Source: PGZG01 sp046292765 (lineage in GTDB: Bacteria; Pseudomonadota; Gammaproteobacteria; Pseudomonadales; Alcanivoracaceae). From it: 64,000 nt of DNA. Positions 37,775 to 46,410 of the stretch are shown here, one piece after another (position 1 is the first letter of the stretch; each line of letters begins with the position of its first letter). The stretch is taken from positions 248,001 to 312,000 of the forward strand of contig JBKBQA010000004.1 in the NCBI GenBank assembly GCA_046292765.1. The letters are read 5' to 3'. A program made the translations under genes and the position numbers. The notes under the pieces were generated by a model. The model was given only the letters and a program-made list of their open reading frames with translations, ran no database searches and was not told the DNA's origin.

Positions 37775-40183
37775 TCATCTCAATGCTTCGACTACGGCGG
37801 TCGTTCTGTCGATGGTACATATCACGACAGCCCGGGCAGGTATGTTGATGCAATGAGCCTTGTCCATGAGATCCATTTCCGGCAACTGTTTTGTTTGCAC
37901 GTTGCTTTCAGCATACAGGCTCGTCGTGCATTGATGGGCGGTCGGGTTACTGACTCTCAATGTTATCTTTGAGTCATCTTTATCGACAATGCTGACATCA
38001 AGATGGTCTATGACCGACAGTCTGCATTCACCCAGTTGCAGGTAAATGCCTGGCAACTCACAGATAGATAGCAGGTGCGCGACTTCCGCCCAACTTGTCG
38101 GGTATTGGTACGGGATTTCCCCGGTCGGGCCGGTCCAGTCTCCGGTTTGGATGCACTCATGGATGGTTCCATCGGGCAGTGCCTCGCCGAGTACTGTGCG
38201 TATCGGATTGTCCTTGCGGGAGAGATACTGCTGGGTGTTGTGTACGCATTCCACAAGCAATCGCATCACGCTCTGATCGCCTGTATAGCGGTAGAGCCGC
38301 CAGAAGGCATCGCCTGACAAGGTACATATGTTGGGTACGGCGCAGCGATTTTGAGATGAAGCCATGATCGATCCAGTCGTCCTGACGCCTAGTTTCTGGT
38401 AGGCGGTGCCTGCTGGGAAGGCAACATCATAGGAGTAGAACCAGGTGGCTATGTAGTTGCAGTAGCTTAGTGCTTCGCTCAACCAGCCAGCGTCTTGTGT
38501 GCGTTCATATACGGTTACCAGGGACTCAAGCAGATTGATGGCCGACTCCGAGTCTGGTGCGCAGAGAATCTCCAGTGGCCCGCCAGCGGTGAACCCCTTG
38601 TGCTGAAAATCAGCGTAGTAGAAGTGAAGCGAGTCCGTTGCGATGTCCAGATAGTCCGCCCTGCCAAAATAGGCGGCGCACTCAGCCAACGCAGCCGGCA
38701 CTATGTTTCCGGCATCACTGTTACCGATACGGATATCAAGTGTTTGCGGGTTGATGTACTGACCAAAATTCCTGTTATCTCGCCAGATTTGGCAGAGCGC
38801 ATCAGCACAATGGATAGTTTTCTCCTTCCATTCAGGAGAAATCAGATTGCTTTGACCTCGCGCGTCCAAAAGGCGGAAATGTTTTATCACAAAGTACAGG
38901 TAGTCACCGCAGCGACGCACATGAATCCAGTCTTTGCTGCCGATTCCCTCGGCAGCAAAGTAATTATCACCGCCCCAGTCTTTGCCGTCACTGGTTGCGT
39001 AGAATATGCCGGCATTAGATTGTCCATTTTCGCTGAAGAAGAAGGCGAGGTTTCTTAGTGCGCGCTGCTGTGATAGCTCGTTTCCTCGATTGAGTAGCGC
39101 GTAGGATAGCGCCAGACCTCCTGTCCATCCGGCGCTCCAGGTATCGGCATCAATAAAGGGCGGCAGGAATCCAGCGTGGTAATAACCATATTGTTCCGAC
39201 CACTTCTTGTTGTTGTAAAGTGGCTCAATCAGATTCCAGGCGGCGGACAGAGGAAGTACTTTCGTACATAGAGCGGCATCCATCTCCTGCTTATAGGTTA
39301 TATTCCGAAAAGCAGCGTAAAAATCATGAAAACTCTCGCAGGAAAATTGATGTACCGTGATGCCGATATTTGCCTGATCACCTTTTTTTATGCGTGCTCC
39401 TTTATCCCAGGATGGCATTTTTGAAGCGCCATGAGCGGCTTTGTGCTCCCGGACAATGGGTGTCATCAACTCCAGAGATAGTTTTTTAAGGTTTAGATCC
39501 TCCTTGATAGAGAAGCCGTTCTCGCCAATGGCGCTTTGCTGGTTCGAGATAATCCAGATACAGGTTGATTCTTCTTTTAGCCAGATGCCAATCATCGGAG
39601 CGCATATCTCGCTCATCAGTAAGTCCATTTGTGAGCGTATCTGATTCACTTGCAGGCCGGGAATCTCGGATGTGATGATGGGAACTTCTTTGTGCCATTT
39701 CTCTTTCGGTAGAAATGGCGGGTATATGGTGCGGTGCCGCTCGAAGCGGCCGGCGTTGTAGGAGGCGCCTGGTGCGCAGATAAAGTTCTCCTTGTTCCAG
39801 TTCTCTATCTCAATGCCAACACTCATGGCGGCGTTGCCAAGACTGCCCGACACTACGGAGAAAGCGGATTCAACGATCGTTGAGTCAGGCGACTGCTCAT
39901 GCATCGTGGTGTCAGTGGAAACCGCACAGCGCTTTATCTCTAATCGAGAAATCTGCTGTGTTCTATCTGATAAAAGACGTTGACGCTGTTCTTCGACAAG
40001 ACGGGACCCAAGCACCGAGGAGACTGGGCCAAGCCGAAATGCCTTGTCCCAAAAAGCTTGAGTTTTTAGCGCCCGCTTAACCTCGACATTGGTTGTGTTC
40101 TTGACAAACTCACGATAGCCAATAGAGGCATACAGAGGATTTGTTCTGAAGCGCTTGATGGATACGAAGTAGCGCAATGTCAT
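37775..40183 (-). CDS. Large cytoplasmic protein resembling six-hairpin glycosidases, unknown function
   Basis: I do not recognise a named family for this 802-residue protein. The middle (about residues 300-680) is helical with repeated aromatic motifs (GFLPPFIDADTWSAGWTGG, FAAEGIGSKDW, YPTSWAEVAHLL), as in (alpha/alpha)6-barrel glycosidases. The C-terminus (VSNPTAHQCTTSLYAES) looks like a beta-sandwich. There is no signal peptide. The start MTLRYFVS has GGAGA 6 nt upstream. Base composition is clearly more AT-rich than the core genes, suggesting transfer. It follows a tetR gene by 62 nt in the same direction. Confidence 0.7.
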   Translation of the reverse strand: MTLRYFVSIKRFRTNPLYASIGYREFVKNTTNVEVKRALKTQAFWDKAFRLGPVSSVLGSRLVEEQRQRLLSDRTQQISRLEIKRCAVSTDTTMHEQSPDSTIVESAFSVVSGSLGNAAMSVGIEIENWNKENFICAPGASYNAGRFERHRTIYPPFLPKEKWHKEVPIITSEIPGLQVNQIRSQMDLLMSEICAPMIGIWLKEESTCIWIISNQQSAIGENGFSIKEDLNLKKLSLELMTPIVREHKAAHGASKMPSWDKGARIKKGDQANIGITVHQFSCESFHDFYAAFRNITYKQEMDAALCTKVLPLSAAWNLIEPLYNNKKWSEQYGYYHAGFLPPFIDADTWSAGWTGGLALSYALLNRGNELSQQRALRNLAFFFSENGQSNAGIFYATSDGKDWGGDNYFAAEGIGSKDWIHVRRCGDYLYFVIKHFRLLDARGQSNLISPEWKEKTIHCADALCQIWRDNRNFGQYINPQTLDIRIGNSDAGNIVPAALAECAAYFGRADYLDIATDSLHFYYADFQHKGFTAGGPLEILCAPDSESAINLLESLVTVYERTQDAGWLSEALSYCNYIATWFYSYDVAFPAGTAYQKLGVRTTGSIMASSQNRCAVPNICTLSGDAFWRLYRYTGDQSVMRLLVECVHNTQQYLSRKDNPIRTVLGEALPDGTIHECIQTGDWTGPTGEIPYQYPTSWAEVAHLLSICELPGIYLQLGECRLSVIDHLDVSIVDKDDSKITLRVSNPTAHQCTTSLYAESNVQTKQLPEMDLMDKAHCINIPARAVVICTIDRTTAVVEALR

Positions 40184-40245
40184 GTCTTTCTCCAAGATCG
40201 GTGACCTGCTGCGGCGACCAGATTTAATCGCGATGCGCAACGGAC

Positions 40246-40893
40246 TCATTCGTCAAGCGGGATGCTTAATTCGCGAAAGAGCGATGTCAGCAGGAAAAGT
40301 ATGTTCTCCACCAACGTCTCCACCGGGTGGTCAAAGCCGGACAGGAACCAGGCGTTGGCCGTTTGCACCACGGCGCCCGTGACAGCCATCCCGAGAATGC
40401 GGTCATTGATGTTTTCGGGGAGTCTTCCCTCATAGAAGGGCTTTGCAAGTTGCAGGATCAAGTCCAGAAAATGATCGAAACTTTGCTGGTTTACCGGATT
40501 AACGCGGGGAGCAATGGTGGTGTACTCAATAAACAGTATGCGAGTCAGGCGCGGGTCGGCTTCCAGTTCGGTAAAAAAGGCGGTGAGACCAGCTTTGGCC
40601 ATCAGTTTGATGTTTCCGGCTGCCGGCCTTATGGCCTCCAGCACTGCACTTGCCAGACGTGCCGTTTGTGCCTGATACAGCTGCACAAAGAGATCTTCAG
40701 TGGATTCGAATGCTTCGTAGTAGTACCGGGGCGACAGCCCGGCCTCCCCGCACAGGGCTCGGACCGTAGCGGCCCGCACACCCCGCGTACCGATGATGTT
40801 CAGAGCTGCCTGAAGAAGCTTTTCTTTCCGGCAGGTTTCGCGTTCGCTCAGGCTTTCTCCGCCGTAAGGCCGGTCTTGCAGGTCGTTTGTCAT
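40246..40893 (-). CDS. TetR/AcrR family regulator
   Basis: This 215-residue regulator has an HTH at residues 25-65 (ATVRALCGEAGLSPRYYYEAFESTEDLF) and a TetR C-terminal domain. It is directly upstream of the 802-residue gene and probably controls it. Confidence 0.9.
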   Translation of the reverse strand: MTNDLQDRPYGGESLSERETCRKEKLLQAALNIIGTRGVRAATVRALCGEAGLSPRYYYEAFESTEDLFVQLYQAQTARLASAVLEAIRPAAGNIKLMAKAGLTAFFTELEADPRLTRILFIEYTTIAPRVNPVNQQSFDHFLDLILQLAKPFYEGRLPENINDRILGMAVTGAVVQTANAWFLSGFDHPVETLVENILFLLTSLFRELSIPLDE

Positions 40894-40945
40894 ATCTGGT
40901 TCCCGGTGGGCTCGGGCACATGGCTGTGGCCTCGAACAATCTGGA

Positions 40946-40955
40946 AACGTACGTT
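40946..40955. promoter_or_regulatory. Short palindrome upstream of the TetR gene
   Basis: AACGTACGTT is a perfect 10-bp palindrome 53 bp before the tetR ATG; a possible operator, weak by itself. Confidence 0.3.
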
Positions 40956-41042
40956 ATCAGATATGATTGACGGACGCCAACCCCGCTGTGGGCAAGTCGG
41001 ACGTCACTATCCAGATGAATGAGATGAACCACAAATACACTG

Positions 41043-42527
41043 TTACAGCATCGCCACCCGATGCTGCCACGCCTGCGCCTGTTCCAGCTGCGCCGCCAGC
41101 GACAACAGCTTGCCTTCATCGCCATGGGTGCCGACAAACTGCACACCGAGCGGCAGGCCGTTGTCGCACCAGTGCAGCGGCACGGACATGGCCGGCACGC
41201 CGGTGACATTGGCGAGCTGGGTATAGGGCATCGACTGGAAACTGAGAAGAGCCTGCTCTTCCAGCTGGCCGCTCAGGCGGATCACTTTGCCCGCACCCAA
41301 AGCGGCGAAAGTCCGTGACAGCGCCTTCAAGGTTTTCGGCGTGTCGTTGGCGCCGACCTTGAGCGGCGGCTCTGCCATGGTGGGCGTCAGCCAGAAATCG
41401 CGCTGTTGCAGAAACCGATCCAGCGCAATCATGTAGTTCTGCCAGCGCGCCTGCGCCATGGCGTATTCATCGGCGGGGATGGCCCGGCCCACCATTGTCA
41501 TGGCCAGCGTATCGGCCTCGAACTCCTGCAGGCCGCAACCGGTTTGTGCGCGCACGTTGGCAACCGTGGTGGCGCACTGGGCGAACCAGACATTCAACCA
41601 GTCGAGACACATCTGCCGCATGTCGATATCCGGTTTGGCTTCTTCCACCTCGTGACCCAGCGACTGCAACAGCTTCACGGTTTTTTCTACCGCCTTTACG
41701 GCTTCCGGGTTCACTGCCATGCCCAGCGGTGATTCGGTAGAAAAGGCAATGCGCAGCTTGCCCGGTGAGGTTTGCGCGTAGCTCAAATAGCTTTGTGCCG
41801 GGGGGGCAATATCAAACAGGCTGCCGGGCTCGCGGCCATGGGTAAGATCCAGCACCAGCGCGCTGTCGCGCACGCTGCGGGTGACCACATGATTCACGGC
41901 GATACCATGCATCGCTTCGGTAAAAGTTGGCCCCCAAGGCGTGCGCCCGCGACCGGGCTTGAGCCCGAACAGCCCGCAACAGGCCGCCGGGATACGAATG
42001 CTGCCACCGCCATCATTGGCGCCGGCAATCGGCACGATGCCAGCGGCCACCGATGCCGCAGAACCACCGGACGAGCCACCCGGCGTGTGATCGGTATTCC
42101 ACGGGTTGCGGGTAATGCCCCAGGCCTCCGGTTCGGTCACGCCTTTGGCGCCGAACTCCGGCGTATTGGTGCGGCCAAACGGCACCAGCCCAGCGGCCTT
42201 CCAGCGCTGCACCAGGGTGCTGTCATAGGGTGAGGTGACGTTGCGTGCTTTCAGGGCCGCGTTACCCATATGGTGCGGCGCGTCTTGCATTTCCTGAAAC
42301 AGATCCTTGACCAGCATTGGCACCCCGGCCAGCGGCCCGGCAAGGCCCGCCTTGATCTGTTTTCTGGCATGGTCGTAGAGCGGGTGAATGATGGCGTTCA
42401 GTGAGCCGTTCACGGCTTCGGCACGGCCAATGGCCAGCTCCAGCAATTCCAGAGCGGTCACTTCGCCGCGTTGCACCAGTTCTGCCATGCCGATGGCGTC
42501 AAGTTTTACGTACTCATCGAAGTTCAT
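41043..42527 (-). CDS. Amidase-signature family enzyme
   Basis: This 494-residue hydrolase has the Ser-cisSer-Lys triad: Lys74 (GVPMLVKDLF), Ser152 (TPGGSSGGSAAS) and nucleophile Ser176 (NDGGGSIRIPAACCG). The substrate is unknown; related enzymes act on aliphatic or aryl amides. It is a single gene. Confidence 0.92.
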   Translation of the reverse strand: MNFDEYVKLDAIGMAELVQRGEVTALELLELAIGRAEAVNGSLNAIIHPLYDHARKQIKAGLAGPLAGVPMLVKDLFQEMQDAPHHMGNAALKARNVTSPYDSTLVQRWKAAGLVPFGRTNTPEFGAKGVTEPEAWGITRNPWNTDHTPGGSSGGSAASVAAGIVPIAGANDGGGSIRIPAACCGLFGLKPGRGRTPWGPTFTEAMHGIAVNHVVTRSVRDSALVLDLTHGREPGSLFDIAPPAQSYLSYAQTSPGKLRIAFSTESPLGMAVNPEAVKAVEKTVKLLQSLGHEVEEAKPDIDMRQMCLDWLNVWFAQCATTVANVRAQTGCGLQEFEADTLAMTMVGRAIPADEYAMAQARWQNYMIALDRFLQQRDFWLTPTMAEPPLKVGANDTPKTLKALSRTFAALGAGKVIRLSGQLEEQALLSFQSMPYTQLANVTGVPAMSVPLHWCDNGLPLGVQFVGTHGDEGKLLSLAAQLEQAQAWQHRVAML

Positions 42528-42619
42528 GCCAGCCCCTGTTGTTGTTCTGAGTGGGTTTTTGAATTGGTCAGCCCAAGGTTATAGCAGAAAGGGATGAAAA
42601 GTGTGCTTCCGACCGAGCC

Positions 42620-43060
42620 TTAAAGTCCCAGAATCACCCCATAAAACAGCACCAGAAAGCCACCGATTTCGCCGACAATCAGGGCCCACATAAACATCAG
42701 CATGAGTCCGCCGGGTAGGGTGCCTTTGCCGATCCGGTGCGGCTTGCGCAGCTGATTGTCGGTATCGGCGAGCCAGCCATGCACGACATAAGAGAGCACA
42801 GCAGCGGCAAAAAACACCACCTGGGCCGCCACGGCAATGGTATTCACCAGATCCGACAGCACGCTCAGCCGGGCAAACTGCGCCAGCAGCAGACAGGCGA
42901 AGGCATACAGCAAGGCGGTGCGGTGGGCGATGCTCACGTAGGGGTGGGCTTCGGCCCCTTCACGGGTGTGGATCTGCTGGTACTTCCAGACCCCGGTGAG
43001 CAGACCCACCAGAAAGAAGCTGCCAGCGGCAAGAATGGCGAGGGTTTCAGCAGTCTGCAT
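42620..43060 (-). CDS. Small integral membrane protein, unknown function
   Basis: This 146-residue protein has four hydrophobic segments (about residues 5-25, 45-65, 72-95 and 120-145) with a polar link HTREGAEAHPYVSIAHR. I do not recognise the family. The start MQTAETLAI is supported by the length; upstream codons belong to a decayed fragment on the same strand. Confidence 0.7.
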   Translation of the reverse strand: MQTAETLAILAAGSFFLVGLLTGVWKYQQIHTREGAEAHPYVSIAHRTALLYAFACLLLAQFARLSVLSDLVNTIAVAAQVVFFAAAVLSYVVHGWLADTDNQLRKPHRIGKGTLPGGLMLMFMWALIVGEIGGFLVLFYGVILGL

Positions 43061-43122
43061 GGTCGGTATCCTGAATTTTTTCAAATTGTGCCCGCATTCG
43101 GGGGGTGGGGGCATCCCGTGCG

Positions 43123-43192
43123 GGGAAGAAATAGGGTACGGCATGCTCAATGATGCCCAGCAGTACCTTGGTGTCTGTCGCCGATCGCCGGG
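43123..43192 (-). pseudogene. Fragment of an HTH antitoxin-like gene (paralogue of 44952-45593)
   Basis: In this frame the sequence reads TDTKVLLGIIEHAVPYFFPAR, nearly the same as ANTKALLGIIEHAVPYFFPAR in the intact gene 2.1 kb to the right; the DNA is also similar. Nothing else of the gene remains. The rest of the 43061-43428 gap holds no gene that I can support. Confidence 0.65.
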
Positions 43193-43428
43193 TCGAGGGG
43201 CCACTTTAGTGATGAGTCAAAGCTTATTTCCAGGGAAGGTGGCCTGGCACACATAGCGTTGGCTGGCAGAACAGCGTCGCCTGTTAGGTCTTTTTATACT
43301 GAACATTCATCAGGTTTTCCTGCAAACGCCGAGCTGGCGTCTGATGCCGCACAGATCACCCCTCTTTTCTTCACTAATGTGTGGTCATCACGCTCGCCTT
43401 AATGGCAGCCAATTGATGGAGAATTCCA

Positions 43429-43974
43429 ATGACTAAGAAAGCGATATTATTGGGTTTGACGGTTGCGCTGGGTTGCACCGGCGCAGTTGCTGAAGAGCAG
43501 CCTGGCTACGACACAAACCCGCAGCCCTACAACCAGTCGGAAACAACACGCGACGCAGATGGAATGCGTGGCGGAGATAGAATGCACGACGGAGATAGAA
43601 TGCACGACACAAATAGAATGCAAGAAACAGATCGAACTCGTGATGAAGACAGATCCCGTGACTCAGGAAAAACTCGTGATTCCGACAACACTGGCATTAA
43701 CAAGCGAGACAGAGATAGCGACAAGCCAACGGCTCAGTCGCAATCAAACTCGCGGAGAGATGTCAATTTGCTGGCCGATGTCCGCCGCGCAGTGGTTGAT
43801 GATAATTCGTTATCAGTCAAAGCAAAAAACGTAAAGATCATGGTTGAAAACGGGGTCGTGATATTGCGTGGCCCGGTGGACAGCGAAGCCGAGAAAGCAA
43901 AAATCGGTTCGCTAGCAGAAGGTGTCGCAGGTGTTACCAGTGTCAATAACCAGCTTGACATCAAGAAGCAATAA
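43429..43974 (+). CDS. Secreted BON-domain protein
   Basis: This 181-residue protein has a signal peptide (about residues 1-21, ending AVA-EE), a disordered Arg/Asp repeat region (residues 43-90) and a C-terminal BON domain (VKIMVENGVVILRGPVDSE). BON proteins bind membranes or stabilise the periplasm in stress. It is followed 23 nt later by a general-stress-like gene. Confidence 0.88.
   Translation: MTKKAILLGLTVALGCTGAVAEEQPGYDTNPQPYNQSETTRDADGMRGGDRMHDGDRMHDTNRMQETDRTRDEDRSRDSGKTRDSDNTGINKRDRDSDKPTAQSQSNSRRDVNLLADVRRAVVDDNSLSVKAKNVKIMVENGVVILRGPVDSEAEKAKIGSLAEGVAGVTSVNNQLDIKKQ
43555..43680 (+). repeat. 18-bp tandem repeats coding a six-residue charged repeat
   Basis: The unit GGAGATAGAATGCACGAC is present twice exactly (43573-43590, 43591-43608) with about five degenerate copies around it, giving GDRMHD-type hexapeptides inside the BON protein. 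Confidence 0.85.
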
Positions 43975-43997
43975 CACAACGCTAAACGGAGTCTAAA

Positions 43998-44522
43998 ATG
44001 AAAAACGCAGTCTATTGTATCGCCACGAGCCGCGCTCAGGCAGAAACCATCGTTGAAGGGCTGAAAGCCGCTGGGTTTCCCAGTCAGGAGATTTCAGTGC
44101 TCTTCCCCGACACCTCCGGGACGCGCGATTTCGCTCACGAACAAAATACCAAGATGCCAGAAGGTGCAACCACCGGCGCAGTCACCGGCATGGGAGCAGG
44201 CGCAATCCTTGGCTGGCTGGCCGGTATTGGCACCTTGGCCATTCCAGGTGTCGGCCCCTTCATCGCAGCGGGCCCGATCATGGCGGCGTTGAGTGGCGCG
44301 GCGGTTGGCGGAGCCACTGGCGGCATCATCGGTGCCTTGGTGGGAATGGGTATTCCGGAATTCGAAGCCAAGCATTACGACGGCAAGATTCGCAGCGGCA
44401 ATACGCTCATCTCCGTGCATACCGAGAGTTCCGAGCAGAAAAAGACCGTTGAGGAAATCTACAAGCGCGCCGGTGCCGAAGACATCAAATCGACATCTGA
44501 AAAGACGGTTCCCACCGCCTGA
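43998..44522 (+). CDS. Stress-protein (YflT/17M-like) with glycine-rich membrane segment
   Basis: This 174-residue protein starts with a YflT/general-stress-17M-like ferredoxin fold (AVYCIATSRAQAETIVEGLKAAGFP), then a Gly/Ala-zipper hydrophobic region (about residues 58-118) and a C-terminal half of the fold. It probably forms an operon with the BON gene. Confidence 0.78.
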   Translation: MKNAVYCIATSRAQAETIVEGLKAAGFPSQEISVLFPDTSGTRDFAHEQNTKMPEGATTGAVTGMGAGAILGWLAGIGTLAIPGVGPFIAAGPIMAALSGAAVGGATGGIIGALVGMGIPEFEAKHYDGKIRSGNTLISVHTESSEQKKTVEEIYKRAGAEDIKSTSEKTVPTA

Positions 44523-44569
44523 ATGGTATGTCCTGGAACGGAACGCCCGCGCCTGTCTGTTGATTAGCA

Positions 44570-44662
44570 GGCCCGGGCGCCTCCCGCACGGAGCGGTACG
44601 ACCATCACCACCAGCAATCAGCTCTGCCGATAAACCTCCTCCAACACCCCCGCCAATTCCCC
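44570..44662 (-). pseudogene. 3' tail fragment of an alpha/beta hydrolase gene
   Basis: The stretch 44618-44662 reads GELAGVLEEVYRQS-stop and is 43 of 45 bases identical (my count) to the end of the hydrolase gene at 46627. Similarity continues weakly into the downstream flank (44570-44617 with 46585-46626). No other part of the gene is present. Confidence 0.7.
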
Positions 44663-44712
44663 ATGGCATCCCGTTCAGGGCTGCATGTGTCGCAAGAATG
44701 ACGATCAGATGT

Positions 44713-44936
44713 TCAGTATATCTGCGCTTTCCCGGCGACAATTGCCTGCATGCGCTCCAGTGCCAGCGCTGCCCGACCTGCATCCCGAATCGAGCCGGGC
44801 AGGGCATGATGGAAGTCCGGGTGCCCAATCCGGTTGTGCAGCCGCCAACAAAGGCCACGCGGGGAAGAAGGTCATCTCCCAGCGCGGTGGCGACATTCAG
44901 CAACATGGATTGAAGCGTGTTCCAGGTATCTGTCAT
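44713..44936 (-). pseudogene. Nucleotidyltransferase toxin-like gene with internal deletion
   Basis: The 5' part reads MTDTWNTLQSMLLNVATALG, then LLPRVAFVGGCTTGL, the normal N-terminus of AbiEii-like nucleotidyltransferases that pair with the upstream gene. After that the frame shifts and the next frame gives GHPDFHHALPGSIRDAG and a stop, which matches the family C-terminus. The middle, including the catalytic core, is missing, so it is inactive. It begins 15 nt after the stop of its partner. Confidence 0.72.
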
Positions 44937-44951
44937 GGCCAAATCTCGAAA

Positions 44952-45593
44952 TCAGGATTCCAACATGCCTTGCAGGGTATCCATCGCGAGCCTTCGTTCT
45001 CGTGGTGCACCCAGTCGAGCGGCATCCACCAGTGCGAGCCAGCTATACAGCCTGCGATCCTTGCGTACGGCTAGGGGGACGCTCTTGTAGAGAGGAACTA
45101 CGCTTTGCCCCCGGACATTGCCGCGCGCATCTGGCCACACGGGGGGCAGGTCGCCGACACTCATCAGCTTGCCTTTCAATGCCGGTGCGGCAAACGTAGT
45201 GGGGATGCCGCGCGCCACCGCACCCAAACGCGCTGGAAAGAAATAGGGCACGGCATGCTCAATAATGCCGAGAAGCGCCTTGGTGTTGGCGCGATAGGCG
45301 GAAGAAGCCTGATCCTTGCTGATGAGCCCTACCTCCAGCCCACGATTCAGCGAAGCGGAGATTTCCGACTTGCTGATCCCCAGCAGAGCAGACAGGCTGC
45401 GCACAGAGTAAAGCTCCCAGGCAGCGGGCTCTTCGGCAATGGCTTCCGGAGTGTTTTCCCAGCCTTGCCAGTCCAGGTACTCATTGGCCTCGTCGAGCAC
45501 GCTTTCAGCCTGCTCGTGGCGCCGGGCTTCATCCCGCTCGGCGGCTTTAAGGCTGACCAGCTTCAGCATCAGGAGAATGTCTTGACTTTTCAT
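44952..45593 (-). CDS. HTH protein paired with nucleotidyltransferase (antitoxin-like)
   Basis: This 213-residue protein starts MKSQDILLMLKLVSL and has an HTH (YSVRSLSALLGISKSEISASLNRGLEVGLI, in part) and the conserved C-terminal layout VWPDARGNVRGQSVVPLYKSVP. Family members sit upstream of a nucleotidyltransferase gene in many bacteria, a pair resembling AbiE-type toxin-antitoxin systems. Here the partner is broken. AGGG precedes the chosen ATG; longer starts at 45617 or 45665 are possible. Confidence 0.8.
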   Translation of the reverse strand: MKSQDILLMLKLVSLKAAERDEARRHEQAESVLDEANEYLDWQGWENTPEAIAEEPAAWELYSVRSLSALLGISKSEISASLNRGLEVGLISKDQASSAYRANTKALLGIIEHAVPYFFPARLGAVARGIPTTFAAPALKGKLMSVGDLPPVWPDARGNVRGQSVVPLYKSVPLAVRKDRRLYSWLALVDAARLGAPRERRLAMDTLQGMLES

Positions 45594-45712
45594 GTTGCCC
45601 TGGTCCTTGCTGTCCATGGTTTGAGGACAAAGGACATTTGTTTCATGTCCGGGGAGGGATGTCAACCTTGGCGGCGGTAAATGGACATGGTGTCAGGGGA
45701 TTTATGTATAAA

Positions 45713-45741
45713 TTGACAAAATGTGCGTATGTACATAAGTT
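45713..45741 (+). promoter_or_regulatory. Promoter/operator of the ParD-like gene
   Basis: A perfect TTGACA -35 (45713-45718) is followed by the 10-bp perfect palindrome TATGTACATA (45728-45737) in the spacer/-10 region, the usual place for antitoxin autorepression. Confidence 0.5.
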
Positions 45742-45772
45742 GTTTCCATCTGAGATTCAAGCGGAGCTTGCG

Positions 45773-46027
45773 ATGCGCCTGTCCATCGAAGTGACCCCCG
45801 AGCAACATCAATGCCTCAAGGCGGCGGCTGCTCTGGAGGGTAAAACCATCAAAAGCTATGTGCTGGAGCGAGCTCTGGCGGACATTAGTGCCGGGAATTC
45901 CGGTCTTGAAGGGCTGGAGAGGTTACTGCATGCGCGAGTCGCGGCAGCGGAGCGCGGGTCACTGTCGGCGCAGACCGTGGATCAAGTCATTGATGGAGTG
46001 CTGCAGGAGAGTCGGGAAAGGGAATGA
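45773..46027 (+). CDS. ParD-like ribbon-helix-helix antitoxin
   Basis: This 84-residue protein begins MRLSIEVTPEQHQCLKAAA (RHH DNA-binding part), followed by an extended C-terminal toxin-binding tail. GGAG lies 7 nt before the ATG. The next gene starts inside its stop (ATGA), as in parDE operons. Confidence 0.82.
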   Translation: MRLSIEVTPEQHQCLKAAAALEGKTIKSYVLERALADISAGNSGLEGLERLLHARVAAAERGSLSAQTVDQVIDGVLQESRERE

Positions 46028-46161
46028 ATCACTACGACCTCACGGAAGAGGCCGCCGAAGATATCCGCAAGATAGCTCGCTATACCCTCAAGGCATGGGT
46101 GACATTTCGTGCGATACCACAGGATAGTAAGCCCAGCGTTAGTTTGCTGACTGAGCGCTGA
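46024..46161 (+). pseudogene. Truncated ParE toxin
   Basis: The first 25 residues (MNHYDLTEEAAEDIRKIARY, then TLKAW) are the usual ParE N-terminus. The remaining 20 residues are unrelated and end at a stop, so three quarters of the toxin fold is gone. Confidence 0.82.
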
Positions 46162-46182
46162 AGGGCAGGAGGGAAAAGCAAA

Positions 46183-46401
46183 ATGCCGGAGTCTTTGAGC
46201 AAGGAAGAAAAGGCCATTCAGGATGAGGCAATTGCCTTCGCGAAAAAGCACAAGAAAGTGGTTGCCGCTCGTCTGACTGACGTTGACCGCTACATACCGG
46301 AAAAGCAGCCCGTTTCTGTGTTCATCGTCGATCAAATTGACAGCCATATCCCTGAGAAATATAGTCGCGCCGACCTTGAGCGCCTGCTTAAGCTGAGATA
46401 G
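46183..46401 (+). pseudogene. Zeta-toxin-like gene with internal deletion
   Basis: The open frame (72 residues) begins like zeta-type kinases: AIAFAKKHKKVVAARLTD and PVSVF. In intact members PVSVF runs straight into the Walker A MAGSPGAGKTE; here it joins IVDQIDSHIPEKYSRADLER, which looks like the C-terminus. Loss of the ATP site would make it inactive. GGAGG lies about 9 nt before the ATG. The family call is from memory of the N-terminal pattern. Confidence 0.6.
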
Positions 46402-46410
46402 TGTGGAATC

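Noticed and set aside
44094..44712. Extension of the nucleotidyltransferase frame far into the stress-protein gene (282 codons)
   Set aside because: Only the first 35 or so codons look like the family; the rest is the complement of the 43998-44522 gene.
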